64,000 nt of DNA from DASYVD01 sp036000545 (GTDB taxonomy: Bacteria; Actinomycetota; UBA4738; CALAEC01). Each line of letters starts with the position of its first letter. Positions within the stretch are counted from its first letter, which is position 1. Where the stretch lies: positions 1 to 64,000 of the forward strand of contig DASYVD010000004.1 of NCBI GenBank assembly GCA_036000545.1, in the 5' to 3' direction. This document shows, piece by piece, positions 1 to 7,141 of the stretch. Below the pieces are notes generated by a model. That model worked only from the letters and a program-made list of their open reading frames with translations, did not search any database and had not been told where the DNA came from. A program made the position numbers and the translations under genes.

Positions 1-87
1 CGGCAAGTCGTCCGGGGGAAACTCCGCGTCCACGACCGGCCCGATGATCTGTACGACCCGTCCCGCCGCTCCGTCCTTGTCCGCCAT
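1..87 (-). CDS. atpD: ATP synthase F1 beta subunit, N-terminal fragment
   Basis: Partial gene that runs off the left edge of the window. The 29 visible codons read MADKDGAAGRVVQIIGPVVD and on to AEFPPDDLP, the standard start of the catalytic F1 beta subunit (G-x-V-x-Q-I-I-G-P-V-V-D-x-x-F). It lies 24 bases after atpG on the same strand, the expected F-ATPase order. The P-loop and catalytic residues lie outside the window. Confidence 0.93.
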   Translation of the reverse strand, partial: MADKDGAAGRVVQIIGPVVDAEFPPDDLP

Positions 88-111
88 TCAGCTCACGCTC
101 CTCTTTCCTCT

Positions 112-1005
112 CTAACCTTCCTCGCGCGCCTGGCGGAGCGCCTCTGCTCCGCCGACGACCTCCATGAGCTCGGTGGTGATCTCCGCCTGCCGGGCCTGGT
201 TGGCAACCCGGGTCAGCCGGCGGATCAGGTCTTCCGCATTGTCGGTGGCGGCCTTCATGGCCCGTCTGCGGGCGGCGTGCTCCGAGGCCGCCGACTCCAT
301 CATCGCGTGGAAGATCTTGGCGGTGACGTATCGGGGGAGTAGCGCGTCGAGGATCTCGGAGGGCTCCGGCTCGAAGATGTACTCGGCCGAGGGCTCACCA
401 GGTGCGCCGCTCACCTCCTCCGGCGCGATGGGCAGGAAGCGCTTGTCGATCGGCCTGAGCGTGAAGGCCGATCGGAAGTCCGTGTACACGGCGTGCACCG
501 CATCCACCCGTCGTTCGGCGAACGCGCCGATGAGCGTCTGGCCGATCTCCTCGGCGTGCGAGTAACCAGGGACCTCGCTGAATCCCGTCCACGACCGTTC
601 CACCGGAACCCGCCGGAACCGGGCATACGAGAGGCCCTTCCGTCCGACCACGTACAGCACCGGTTCAAGCCCTTCCCCCCGCACCCGTCCCATGAGCCGC
701 TCGGCTCGCCGAATCACGTTCGCGTTGTAGGCGCCGCACAGTCCCCGGTCCGAGGTCACCAGCAGCACCGCGGCCTTCGTCGGATCGGGGCGCTCCTCGA
801 GCAACGGGTGAACCAGGGCGCCGGTCTGGCGGGCCACGTCCTCCATCGCCGTGGTGAGCTGCTCGGCGTACGGACGGGCCGCCTCGACGCGCTGCTGCGC
901 CTTGAGGATCCGGGATGCCGCGATGAGCTCCATGGCACGCGTGATCTTCATGGTCGACTGCACGGAGCGGATCCGGCGGCGGATCGTGCGGAGCTTCGCG
1001 CCCAT
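112..1005 (-). CDS. atpG: ATP synthase F1 gamma subunit
   Basis: Central rotor shaft of F1, coupling c-ring rotation to catalysis in beta; cytoplasmic, membrane-associated. The 297-residue product starts MGAKLRTIRRRIRSVQSTMK and runs into ITRAMELIAASR, the conserved N-terminal helix, and ends with the paired C-terminal helix (ATDNAEDLIRRLTRVANQARQAEITTELMEVVGGAEA). The frame is open upstream to 1128, but the extra 41 residues are low-complexity and overlap the end of atpA, so the ATG at 1005 is chosen. It follows atpA by 13 bases in the operon. Length and motifs are normal for the family. Confidence 0.96.
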   Translation of the reverse strand: MGAKLRTIRRRIRSVQSTMKITRAMELIAASRILKAQQRVEAARPYAEQLTTAMEDVARQTGALVHPLLEERPDPTKAAVLLVTSDRGLCGAYNANVIRRAERLMGRVRGEGLEPVLYVVGRKGLSYARFRRVPVERSWTGFSEVPGYSHAEEIGQTLIGAFAERRVDAVHAVYTDFRSAFTLRPIDKRFLPIAPEEVSGAPGEPSAEYIFEPEPSEILDALLPRYVTAKIFHAMMESAASEHAARRRAMKAATDNAEDLIRRLTRVANQARQAEITTELMEVVGGAEALRQAREEG

Positions 1006-1018
1006 GGACGTGTCTCTC

Positions 1019-2737
1019 CTAGCCTGGAGGTCCGGGCGCCTCGATCGTGCCGTCGGGCCCGGCCTTCTCCTCGGTCTCGGCGGGCTTCCGTTCCTCGGGC
1101 TCCGCCTCGCCGACCCGATCCCAGCCAACGTCGGGCTTGAGCTGGTCGACTGGGCCCCCGCCGATTACGCCGCCCCGGCTCGCCGCCTGCTCCGACGGGG
1201 CGAATTGGTTCTTGAACTCGACGGTGGCGTCCTTGAGCTGGGCCTCGATCTCCTCCTCCAGGGTGCCCTTGCCGGCGACGTGCTTGCCCACCTCCGGGTG
1301 GCGCGTCTCCATGAACTGGCGGAACTCCCCCTCGAAGCGCTTGCAGTCGGCCACCGGCACGTCGTCGAGGTGACCGTTGGTCACTGCCCAGATGATCATC
1401 ACCTGCTGCTCTACGGGTATGGGCTCGTACTGGAGCTGCTTGAGGATCTCCACGACCCGTGCGCCCCGCTCCAACTGCGCCTGCGACGCACGGTCCAGCT
1501 CGGACCCGAACTCGGCGAACGCCTCCAGCTCTCGGAACTGGGCCAGATCGAGCCGTAGCCGCCCAGCCACCTGCTTCATCGCCTTGATCTGCGCGTTCCC
1601 GCCCACGCGCGACACGGAGATGCCGACGTTGATGGCGGGGCGCACACCGGCGTTGAAGAGGTCCTTCTCCAGGTAGATCTGTCCGTCGGTGATGGAGATG
1701 ACGTTCGTGGGGATGTAGCCGGAGACGTCACCCCCCTTCGTCTCGACGATCGGCAGGCCGGTGAGCGAGCCGCCTCCCAGTTCGTCGGAGAGCTTGGCGC
1801 AGCGCTCCAGGAGGCGGGAGTGCAGATAGAACACATCGCCGGGAAACGCTTCCCGGCCTGGGGGCCGGCGAAGGAGCTGCGAGACCTGCCGATAGGCCTC
1901 GGCCTGCTTCGACAGGTCGTCGAAGACCACCAGGGCATGCTGCCCCTTGTACATCCAGTACTGGCCGATGGCGGACCCGGCGTACGGAGCGACGTATTTG
2001 AACGGTGCGGGGAACGAGGCCGGGGCGTTCACGACCACCGTGTACTCCAGAGCGCCGTGCTCCTCGAGGGCTCCGACCACCTCGGCCACGGTGGAGGCCT
2101 TCTGTCCGACGGCCACGTAGACGCACTTCACCTGCTTCTTCGGGTCACCCGAAGCCCAGTTCTCCCGCTGGTTGATGATCGTGTCCACCGCGATGGCCGT
2201 CCGCCCGGTCTGCCGGTCTCCGATGATGAGCTCGCGCTGTCCCCGGCCGATCGGAGTCATGGCGTCGATGGCCTTGAGCCCGGTCTGGAGGGGCTCCTTC
2301 ACCGGCTGCCGGTCGATCACCGATGGCGCCTGGAGCTCCAGAGCTCGCTCCTCTCTCGCCCGGACAGGGCCCTTGCCGTCGAGGGGACGTCCCAGTGGAT
2401 CCACCACCCGGCCGAGCAGCCTGTCCCCCACTGGGACGGAGAGGATCCGGCCCGTTCGTTTGACTGGGTCGCCCTCCTCGATCTTCTCCGGCTCCTCGGT
2501 CAGGAGCACAACACCGATCTGGTTCTCCTCCAGGTTGAAGGCCAGACCGGTGATACCGCCCGGGAACTCGAGCAGCTCATTGGCCATGCAGCCGGGGAGA
2601 CCGGACACGCGGGCGATCCCGTCCCCCGTCTCCAGGACCCGGCCGATCTCCTCCCGCTCTACTTCGGGCTTGAACGACTCGACGTGCTTCTTGAGTGCCG
2701 CCGCGATCTCCGCCGCGTTGATCGTCAGCTCTGCCAC
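1019..2737 (-). CDS. atpA: ATP synthase F1 alpha subunit with Arg in the P-loop
   Basis: Non-catalytic nucleotide-binding subunit of the F1 hexamer. The 572-residue protein shows the N-terminal barrel (GDGIARVSGLPG), the P-loop region GDRQTGRTA and the C-terminal helical domain. Residue 179 of the Walker A motif (codon 2201-2203) is Arg, where I expect Lys in nearly all alpha subunits (Lys175 in E. coli). A charged tail of about 55 residues follows QFAPSEQ, longer than in E. coli; C-terminal alpha extensions are known in actinobacteria. The gene sits between atpH and atpG. The identity is secure; the effect of the Lys-to-Arg change is inference. Confidence 0.96.
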   Translation of the reverse strand: MAELTINAAEIAAALKKHVESFKPEVEREEIGRVLETGDGIARVSGLPGCMANELLEFPGGITGLAFNLEENQIGVVLLTEEPEKIEEGDPVKRTGRILSVPVGDRLLGRVVDPLGRPLDGKGPVRAREERALELQAPSVIDRQPVKEPLQTGLKAIDAMTPIGRGQRELIIGDRQTGRTAIAVDTIINQRENWASGDPKKQVKCVYVAVGQKASTVAEVVGALEEHGALEYTVVVNAPASFPAPFKYVAPYAGSAIGQYWMYKGQHALVVFDDLSKQAEAYRQVSQLLRRPPGREAFPGDVFYLHSRLLERCAKLSDELGGGSLTGLPIVETKGGDVSGYIPTNVISITDGQIYLEKDLFNAGVRPAINVGISVSRVGGNAQIKAMKQVAGRLRLDLAQFRELEAFAEFGSELDRASQAQLERGARVVEILKQLQYEPIPVEQQVMIIWAVTNGHLDDVPVADCKRFEGEFRQFMETRHPEVGKHVAGKGTLEEEIEAQLKDATVEFKNQFAPSEQAASRGGVIGGGPVDQLKPDVGWDRVGEAEPEERKPAETEEKAGPDGTIEAPGPPG

Positions 2738-2753
2738 CTGTCCGCTCCTCCGC

Positions 2754-3299
2754 TTACACCCCGCTCATACGCACCCGGGCCAGCTCGAGGCGCCGTCGCA
2801 CTGACCCATCGAACACCTGGTCGCCGACCCGGGCGACGACTCCACCGATGACCGACTCAGGATCCACGATGACCTTCAATTCGACCTGCTTCCCGGTCGC
2901 CCCGGAGAGAGCCTCGGCGAGCCGCTTGCGTTGCTGGCCGGAGAGCGGGACCGCCGTCCGAACCTCTGCCACGGCCCGCTGCCGGCGCTCCGCGGCCAGC
3001 CGCACCAGCTCGTCCACGATGGCGCCGAGGTCCCGGGCCCTTCCCTGCTCCACCACGAAGGCCAGAAGGTTCACCGTGTGGGGGTTGGCCTTCTTCCCCA
3101 GCACGTCGCTCAGGACCCTCCGTTTCCGCTCGGCCGGAAGAGCGATGTCCGTCAGTGCGTTGCGCAACCGAGTCTGCCTCTCCAGGGCCCGGGCGAACCG
3201 GAAGAGCTCATCGCCCACATCGTCGAGAACGCCTTCGGCCTCCGCGACGGAGAACAAAGCCTGGGCGTAGCCCGCGATCAGGTCCTCGCGCCTGGCCAT
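2754..3299 (-). CDS. atpH: ATP synthase F1 delta subunit (OSCP)
   Basis: Stator protein linking the top of F1 to the peripheral stalk b subunit. The 181-residue product begins MARREDLIAGYAQALFSVAE, a typical delta N-terminal helix, and ends with the conserved GGVVARVGDQVFDGSVRRRLE motif region. The frame stays open upstream to 3491, but that stretch is the shadow of the basic tail of atpF, so the ATG at 3299, four bases past the atpF stop, is the likely start. The length matches the bacterial family. In mycobacteria b and delta are fused; here they are separate genes. Confidence 0.93.
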   Translation of the reverse strand: MARREDLIAGYAQALFSVAEAEGVLDDVGDELFRFARALERQTRLRNALTDIALPAERKRRVLSDVLGKKANPHTVNLLAFVVEQGRARDLGAIVDELVRLAAERRQRAVAEVRTAVPLSGQQRKRLAEALSGATGKQVELKVIVDPESVIGGVVARVGDQVFDGSVRRRLELARVRMSGV

Positions 3300-3303
3300 C
3301 GCT

Positions 3304-4047
3304 CTAGGTCTTCTTCCTGCTCGCCGCGCGCTTCCCCGCGGTGCCTTTCGCGGAGGACGATTTCCTCGTAGCGGCTTTGCCGGAGGTGCTCTTGCTTCCT
3401 GATGCAGCCTTGCTCGTCGAACGCTTGGACGTGGATTTGCGCCGGCCGCCGTTGCCTTCCTCGCCTCGGCGCTCACCTCCGGCCTGTCCATTCCCCGATC
3501 TGATCAACTCCTCGATGTACTCGTCGACGAGTTTGGCCTGCCGCCGCGCGTCGAGAGACTGCCCGATGACCCTCGAGGCCACCTCGATGGACAGCTCGCC
3601 CACCTGCCCGCGAAGCTCCTCGAACGTTCGGTCCCGCTCGGCCCGGATCTCCTGCTGGGCCCGGGCCACGACTTGCCGGGCCTCGTCCTCGGCCTTCGTC
3701 AGCATGTCCTTGCGCACGGACTCCGCGGTCTTCCGGGCCTCCTCGATGATCCGGCTGGATTCGCCCCGAGCCTCCTTCAACCGTTCCTCGTACCGGGAAA
3801 GAAGCTGCTCGGCCTCCCGCCGGGTTTGTTCCGCTTTCTCCAGCTCGCCCTGGATCCTGGCTCGCCGCTCCTCGAGCAGCCGGTTCACTCGGGGCAACAC
3901 CCACTTCCACATGAAGAAGAACAGGATGAGGAAGGCGACCGCTCCAACGATCAACTCCTCCAAGTGGGGATAGAGGTCCTCGGGTTGGTTCTCTTCGACG
4001 ACCTCTTCTTGAGCCAGAAGCAGGATCGTTGCGATGAACGTGCGCAC
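3304..4047 (-). CDS. atpF: ATP synthase Fo b subunit with a long basic tail
   Basis: Peripheral stalk subunit of 247 residues. One membrane helix lies at about 32-50 (VGAVAFLILFFFMWKWVLP), followed by a long charged coiled coil (about 55-165) and the conserved delta-contact region (ELSIEVASRVIGQSLD). Usual b subunits stop near here, at 160-180 residues. This one continues with about 60 residues of Ser/Thr/Lys/Arg/Ala repeats (such as KSTSKRSTSKAAS and KAATRKSSSAKG), like the lysine-rich tails of histone H1 or mycobacterial HupB. The tail is in frame and ends four bases before atpH, so it is not an obvious frameshift product. Its role is unknown; it could bind nucleic acid or anionic lipid. 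Confidence 0.93.
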   Translation of the reverse strand: MRTFIATILLLAQEEVVEENQPEDLYPHLEELIVGAVAFLILFFFMWKWVLPRVNRLLEERRARIQGELEKAEQTRREAEQLLSRYEERLKEARGESSRIIEEARKTAESVRKDMLTKAEDEARQVVARAQQEIRAERDRTFEELRGQVGELSIEVASRVIGQSLDARRQAKLVDEYIEELIRSGNGQAGGERRGEEGNGGRRKSTSKRSTSKAASGSKSTSGKAATRKSSSAKGTAGKRAASRKKT

Positions 4048-4060
4048 GGTCCCGTTGACC

Positions 4061-4306
4061 TCAGATGATGAACGAGAAGGCGATGCCGAACAGGGCCAGC
4101 GCCTCGATCAAGCCGATGCCGATGAACATCGTCGCCCGCACCTGGCCAGCGTACTCCGGCTGCCGGGCCATCGCCTCGACCGACTTGCCGATCAGGATCC
4201 CGAGTCCGATGCCGGGCCCGATAGCAGCTAGCCCGATGACGAGGCCCTTGCCGACCGTCTCGACCGACTGAAGGTCTCCTGTGACTTGCGCCAGCAATCC
4301 CAACAC
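4061..4306 (-). CDS. atpE: ATP synthase Fo c subunit
   Basis: Ring-forming proteolipid that carries the translocated ion. The 81-residue product has two membrane helices with a polar loop (ARQPE) and the ion-binding Glu68 in IGLIEALALFG. Ala follows the Glu, and the first helix has no Gln at the sodium-ligand position, so proton coupling is the simplest reading (inference from known sodium signatures). The start is the GTG at 4304-4306, preceded by AAGGGGG at a normal distance; an ATG three bases upstream is in another frame. It lies 13 bases from atpB and 13 from atpF. Confidence 0.94.
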   Translation of the reverse strand: MLGLLAQVTGDLQSVETVGKGLVIGLAAIGPGIGLGILIGKSVEAMARQPEYAGQVRATMFIGIGLIEALALFGIAFSFII

Positions 4307-4319
4307 ATGAACCCCCTTG

Positions 4320-5117
4320 CTAGTGCTCCTCTTCCATGGCTCCGCCGATGTACGACGCGGTAAGGATGGCGAAGATGAAAGCCTGAAGGATGGCAACGAA
4401 GATCTCGAATCCGACCAGCGCGATCGCGATCGCGAACGCGAACGGAGCCACGATGGCAAGGAACCCGCTCTGGAGCAGGGCGATCGTGCCGAGGAAGAAC
4501 ACCGCGAGGAGAAAATGACCGGCTAGGAAGTTGGCAGCGAGTCGGACCGACAGCGTGATCGGCCGGACGACGATCTGCGTGATGAACTCGATCGGCACGA
4601 GGAGCGGGTAGAGCCATGCCGGCGCCCCCGGTGGGAACAGCACGTGTTTGGCATATCCGACGAACCCGTGCTTGCGGATCCCGACAGCGTTGAAGGTGAC
4701 CCACGACACGATGGCCATCGAGATGGGAAAGGCGATCCGGCTGTTGTGGGAGAAGTTGATCCCGGGCACGACCTCGAGGAGGTTTCCCAGGAAGATGAAG
4801 AAGAAGAGCGTTGCGAGCAAGGGCAAGAAGCGGTCGCCCTCGTGCCCCATCATCGGGTACGCAATGTTCTCCCGAATGAACTGGATGCCCACCTCCATGA
4901 TGCTCTGGAGCTTGCCGGGAACAAGACGCGGCGCCCTGAAGGCCAGATAGAACAGCACGATGAAAGCGACGAACGAGAGGAGCAGAAGGAAGTAGATGAA
5001 GTTCATGCAGAACGAGAGGCCCCCGATCTCGACCGAGCCGCCCCAGCACGGCCACACGAAGTCTTTCGTCGTGGGCGGGTGAAACTGCGCCAGGGTGGCC
5101 GGGAGCAGTGCGCTCAC
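4320..5117 (-). CDS. atpB: ATP synthase Fo a subunit
   Basis: Stator membrane subunit forming the proton half-channels against the c ring. The 265-residue protein has at least five hydrophobic segments. The essential Arg lies at residue 192 in ITLSVRLAANFLAGH, matching E. coli Arg210. The N-terminal part (FVWPCWGGSVEIGG) is hydrophilic, and GNLLEVVPGINFS matches the helix 3-4 region. The start overlaps the stop of the upstream membrane protein by four bases (ATGA), which implies translational coupling. The length is typical of actinobacteria. Confidence 0.95.
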   Translation of the reverse strand: MSALLPATLAQFHPPTTKDFVWPCWGGSVEIGGLSFCMNFIYFLLLLSFVAFIVLFYLAFRAPRLVPGKLQSIMEVGIQFIRENIAYPMMGHEGDRFLPLLATLFFFIFLGNLLEVVPGINFSHNSRIAFPISMAIVSWVTFNAVGIRKHGFVGYAKHVLFPPGAPAWLYPLLVPIEFITQIVVRPITLSVRLAANFLAGHFLLAVFFLGTIALLQSGFLAIVAPFAFAIAIALVGFEIFVAILQAFIFAILTASYIGGAMEEEH

Positions 5118-5542
5118 CGTCGAGCCGGCTCCCTGGTCGAGAAGTCCCAGAGTTCGACTTGCATCCGTCCCTGTAGCTGCCGCATCTCGAACGCGAGTAG
5201 CAGGACCGTCGCCGGGACCACTGCCAGGACGAATGCGAGTGCCGAGAAAAACGCGACGCGGTCGAGCGCGAACATGATCGCCACGATCGCCGCCAGCCGC
5301 AGGATGAATCCTCCCAGCGCCACCGCGTAGAGGACCGTCAACGAGATCCGAGCAGCCCAGGCAAGGGACCGGCCGTGGACCACGAAGTTCAGGAGAACCA
5401 CCACGAGCCCGATCGCGGCCGACAGCCCTGCCTCCCGGCTGCTTACAACAGCGCCAGCGAGGAACGCGAGGAGAACGGCCGGGGGTCCGAAGGGCAAGAC
5501 CCGACGGATCATCTCGCGTTCGGGCTCAATGCTGTCCATCAT
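5114..5542 (-). CDS. Membrane protein of the atp operon, AtpI-like
   Basis: Small integral membrane protein of 142 residues with four predicted hydrophobic helices (roughly 17-34, 39-56, 67-90 and 93-115) and a charged C-terminal tail. Its place between the AtpZ/AtpI-type gene and atpB, with short overlaps on both sides, matches the second small membrane protein often found at the head of actinobacterial atp operons (annotated as ATP synthase protein I). No diagnostic motif is visible, so the name rests on context and topology. A role in c-ring assembly or cation handling is only a guess taken from the AtpI family. Confidence 0.72.
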   Translation of the reverse strand: MMDSIEPEREMIRRVLPFGPPAVLLAFLAGAVVSSREAGLSAAIGLVVVLLNFVVHGRSLAWAARISLTVLYAVALGGFILRLAAIVAIMFALDRVAFFSALAFVLAVVPATVLLLAFEMRQLQGRMQVELWDFSTREPARR

Positions 5543-5750
5543 CCCCCTTGCCGTACCGCAGATACACGAGGTAGATACCTCCGGCCGCTCCCAAGACTAT
5601 CCCCAGCGTGAAGAAGGGCCCGCGAAGGCCGAGCAGCCAATCAGCCAGGTACCCGAGACCGCCCCAGACCGCGATGCCGGCCGCGAGGGTACCAGTGATG
5701 GCCCAGGCCGCACTGTAGCCCTCCCAGATATTGCCGGGTGGTCGGCTCAT
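5526..5750 (-). CDS. AtpZ/AtpI-family protein, first gene of the atp operon
   Basis: A 74-residue protein starting MSRPPGNIWEGYSAAWAITG with two transmembrane helices, the second ending in GGIYLVYLRYG. The pattern G-x-G-x-x-x-D-x-x-x-G (GGLGYLADWLLG) is typical of the AtpZ/AtpI small-subunit family (F0F1 ATPase subunit, Pfam PF09527). An upstream in-frame ATG at 5789 lies inside the promoter -35 box, so the ATG at 5750 is preferred. The end overlaps the next gene by 17 bases. Proposed role: c-ring assembly or Mg/Ca transport linked to the ATPase. Confidence 0.8.
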   Translation of the reverse strand: MSRPPGNIWEGYSAAWAITGTLAAGIAVWGGLGYLADWLLGLRGPFFTLGIVLGAAGGIYLVYLRYGKGDDGQH

Positions 5751-5760
5751 GGCCCGACCG

Positions 5761-5789
5761 AGTATATCGGCCGCCTCTGGCTCGTGCAA
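5761..5789 (-). promoter_or_regulatory. Sigma-70-type promoter of the atp operon
   Basis: On the minus strand, TTGCAC (5784-5789) and TATACT (5761-5766) are separated by exactly 17 bases. The -10 box ends 10 bases before the ATG at 5750, so transcription would begin about three bases before the start codon. This gives a nearly leaderless mRNA and explains why no Shine-Dalgarno sequence is visible. Confidence 0.72.
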
Positions 5790-5849
5790 AAGCCCGGGGT
5801 CTTCATTTTCGCTGGTAGAAGGCCGGATTCGGTCCGCAGCACCCTCACC

Positions 5850-5867
5850 TTGTGAACGGTTTCACAA
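5850..5867. promoter_or_regulatory. Perfect palindrome TTGTGAA-N4-TTCACAA, candidate operator
   Basis: Seven-base arms with a CGGT spacer lie in the divergent region between the atp operon and the polyamine-type transporter. The site is about 60 bp upstream of the atp -35 box and 138 bp before the transporter start. Size and symmetry suit a GntR- or LacI-like dimer. No matching regulator gene lies beside it, so the controlling protein and target operon are unknown. Confidence 0.5.
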
Positions 5868-6004
5868 ACTCGGAGCCGTGGTCTTCACCGGCGTGTCCCC
5901 GTCGCGGCTCCCCGCCACGGTGTACAAACAGGGAACTCGTTTCGCCCGTCGCGGAGGCACCGCCGCGGGTGAAGGGACGGGTAGGCTCCACTTGGGGGGA
6001 GCGC

Positions 6005-7141
6005 TTGGCAGAGATCGACGTCCGGCTCATCGAGGTCACGAAACGATTCGGCGACGTCGTGGCGGTCGACCGGATCTCGCTCGAGATCGACCGGGGAACC
6101 TTCTTCAGCCTGCTCGGTCCCTCGGGATGTGGGAAGACCACCACGCTCCGCCTGATCGGCGGGTTCGAGGAGCCCGACGAGGGGCGCATCGAGCTGGGGG
6201 GCCGGAACGTCGCCGGGCTGCCGCCCTATCGCCGCGACGTCAACACGGTGTTCCAGTCCTACGCTCTCTTCCCCCACCTCGACGTGTTCGAGAACGTGGC
6301 CTACGGCCTGCGGCGCAAGCGTGTTCCCCGTGACAGCATCCGCGGGCGGGTTATCGAGATCCTGGGGCTGGTGGAGCTCCCCGGCCTGGAGGGGCGCCGG
6401 ACCTCCCAGCTGTCCGGCGGCCAGCAGCAACGAGTGGCCCTGGCCCGGGCCTTGGTGAACAAGCCGCGGGTGCTCCTCCTCGACGAGCCGCTGGGCGCTC
6501 TGGACCTGAAGCTCCGCAAGCAGATGCAGCTCTTCCTGAAGGCTCTTCAGCACGAGATCGGCATCACGTTCATCTACGTGACCCACGACCAGGACGAAGC
6601 GATGACCATGTCCGATGGCCTGGCCGTGATGCGGTCGGGACGGGTCGAGCAGGTCGGGGCGCCGGAGAACGTGTACGAGCATCCGGCGACGGAGTTCGTG
6701 GCCGGCTTTCTCGGCGCGTCGAACCTGCTGCCGGGCTCGATCGAAGAGCGGAGAGGGGAGTTCGGGGTGGTGGCACTCACGTCCGGAGAGAAGCTCCGGG
6801 TCCCGGCGCGGGCCCTGAACGGGACCGGGCCTCGGGTGAAGGTGGGCGTGCGCCCGGAGAAGATCCGGATCCTCCCGGGCTCCGAACCACCCGAGGAAGC
6901 GGACAATGCGGTGCGCGGACGGCTTCGGATCTCCACCTACGTCGGGGTCAGCAATCAGTACGAGGTGGAGACCCCGGCCGGGGGGACCATCACCGTGTAC
7001 GAACAGAACCTGGGTGGGCCGGGGAAGTGGGCGCCATCGCCGGGAGAGGACGTGCTCCTTGCCTGGCACCCGGAGCATACATTCGTCGTCGAGCCCGAGG
7101 ACGGCGGGGAGACGGATCCGAAAGGAGGCAACGGTGGGTGA
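6005..7141 (+). CDS. potA: ABC transporter ATPase, spermidine/putrescine type
   Basis: ATP-binding subunit of a polyamine-type importer, 378 residues from the TTG at 6005. Walker A is GPSGCGKTT (38-46), the Q-loop region VFQSYALFPHL, the signature LSGGQQQ (136-142), Walker B VLLLDEPLGALD and the switch histidine VTHDQDEA; a C-terminal TOBE-type domain follows (VRPEKIRILPGS to AWHPEHTFVVE). The frame is open to 5852, but the extra 51 residues look non-coding, and GGGGGGA lies six to eight bases before the TTG. The TTG also matches the family length of about 378. First gene of a four-gene operon, overlapping the binding-protein gene by eight bases. Confidence 0.92.
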   Translation: MAEIDVRLIEVTKRFGDVVAVDRISLEIDRGTFFSLLGPSGCGKTTTLRLIGGFEEPDEGRIELGGRNVAGLPPYRRDVNTVFQSYALFPHLDVFENVAYGLRRKRVPRDSIRGRVIEILGLVELPGLEGRRTSQLSGGQQQRVALARALVNKPRVLLLDEPLGALDLKLRKQMQLFLKALQHEIGITFIYVTHDQDEAMTMSDGLAVMRSGRVEQVGAPENVYEHPATEFVAGFLGASNLLPGSIEERRGEFGVVALTSGEKLRVPARALNGTGPRVKVGVRPEKIRILPGSEPPEEADNAVRGRLRISTYVGVSNQYEVETPAGGTITVYEQNLGGPGKWAPSPGEDVLLAWHPEHTFVVEPEDGGETDPKGGNGG

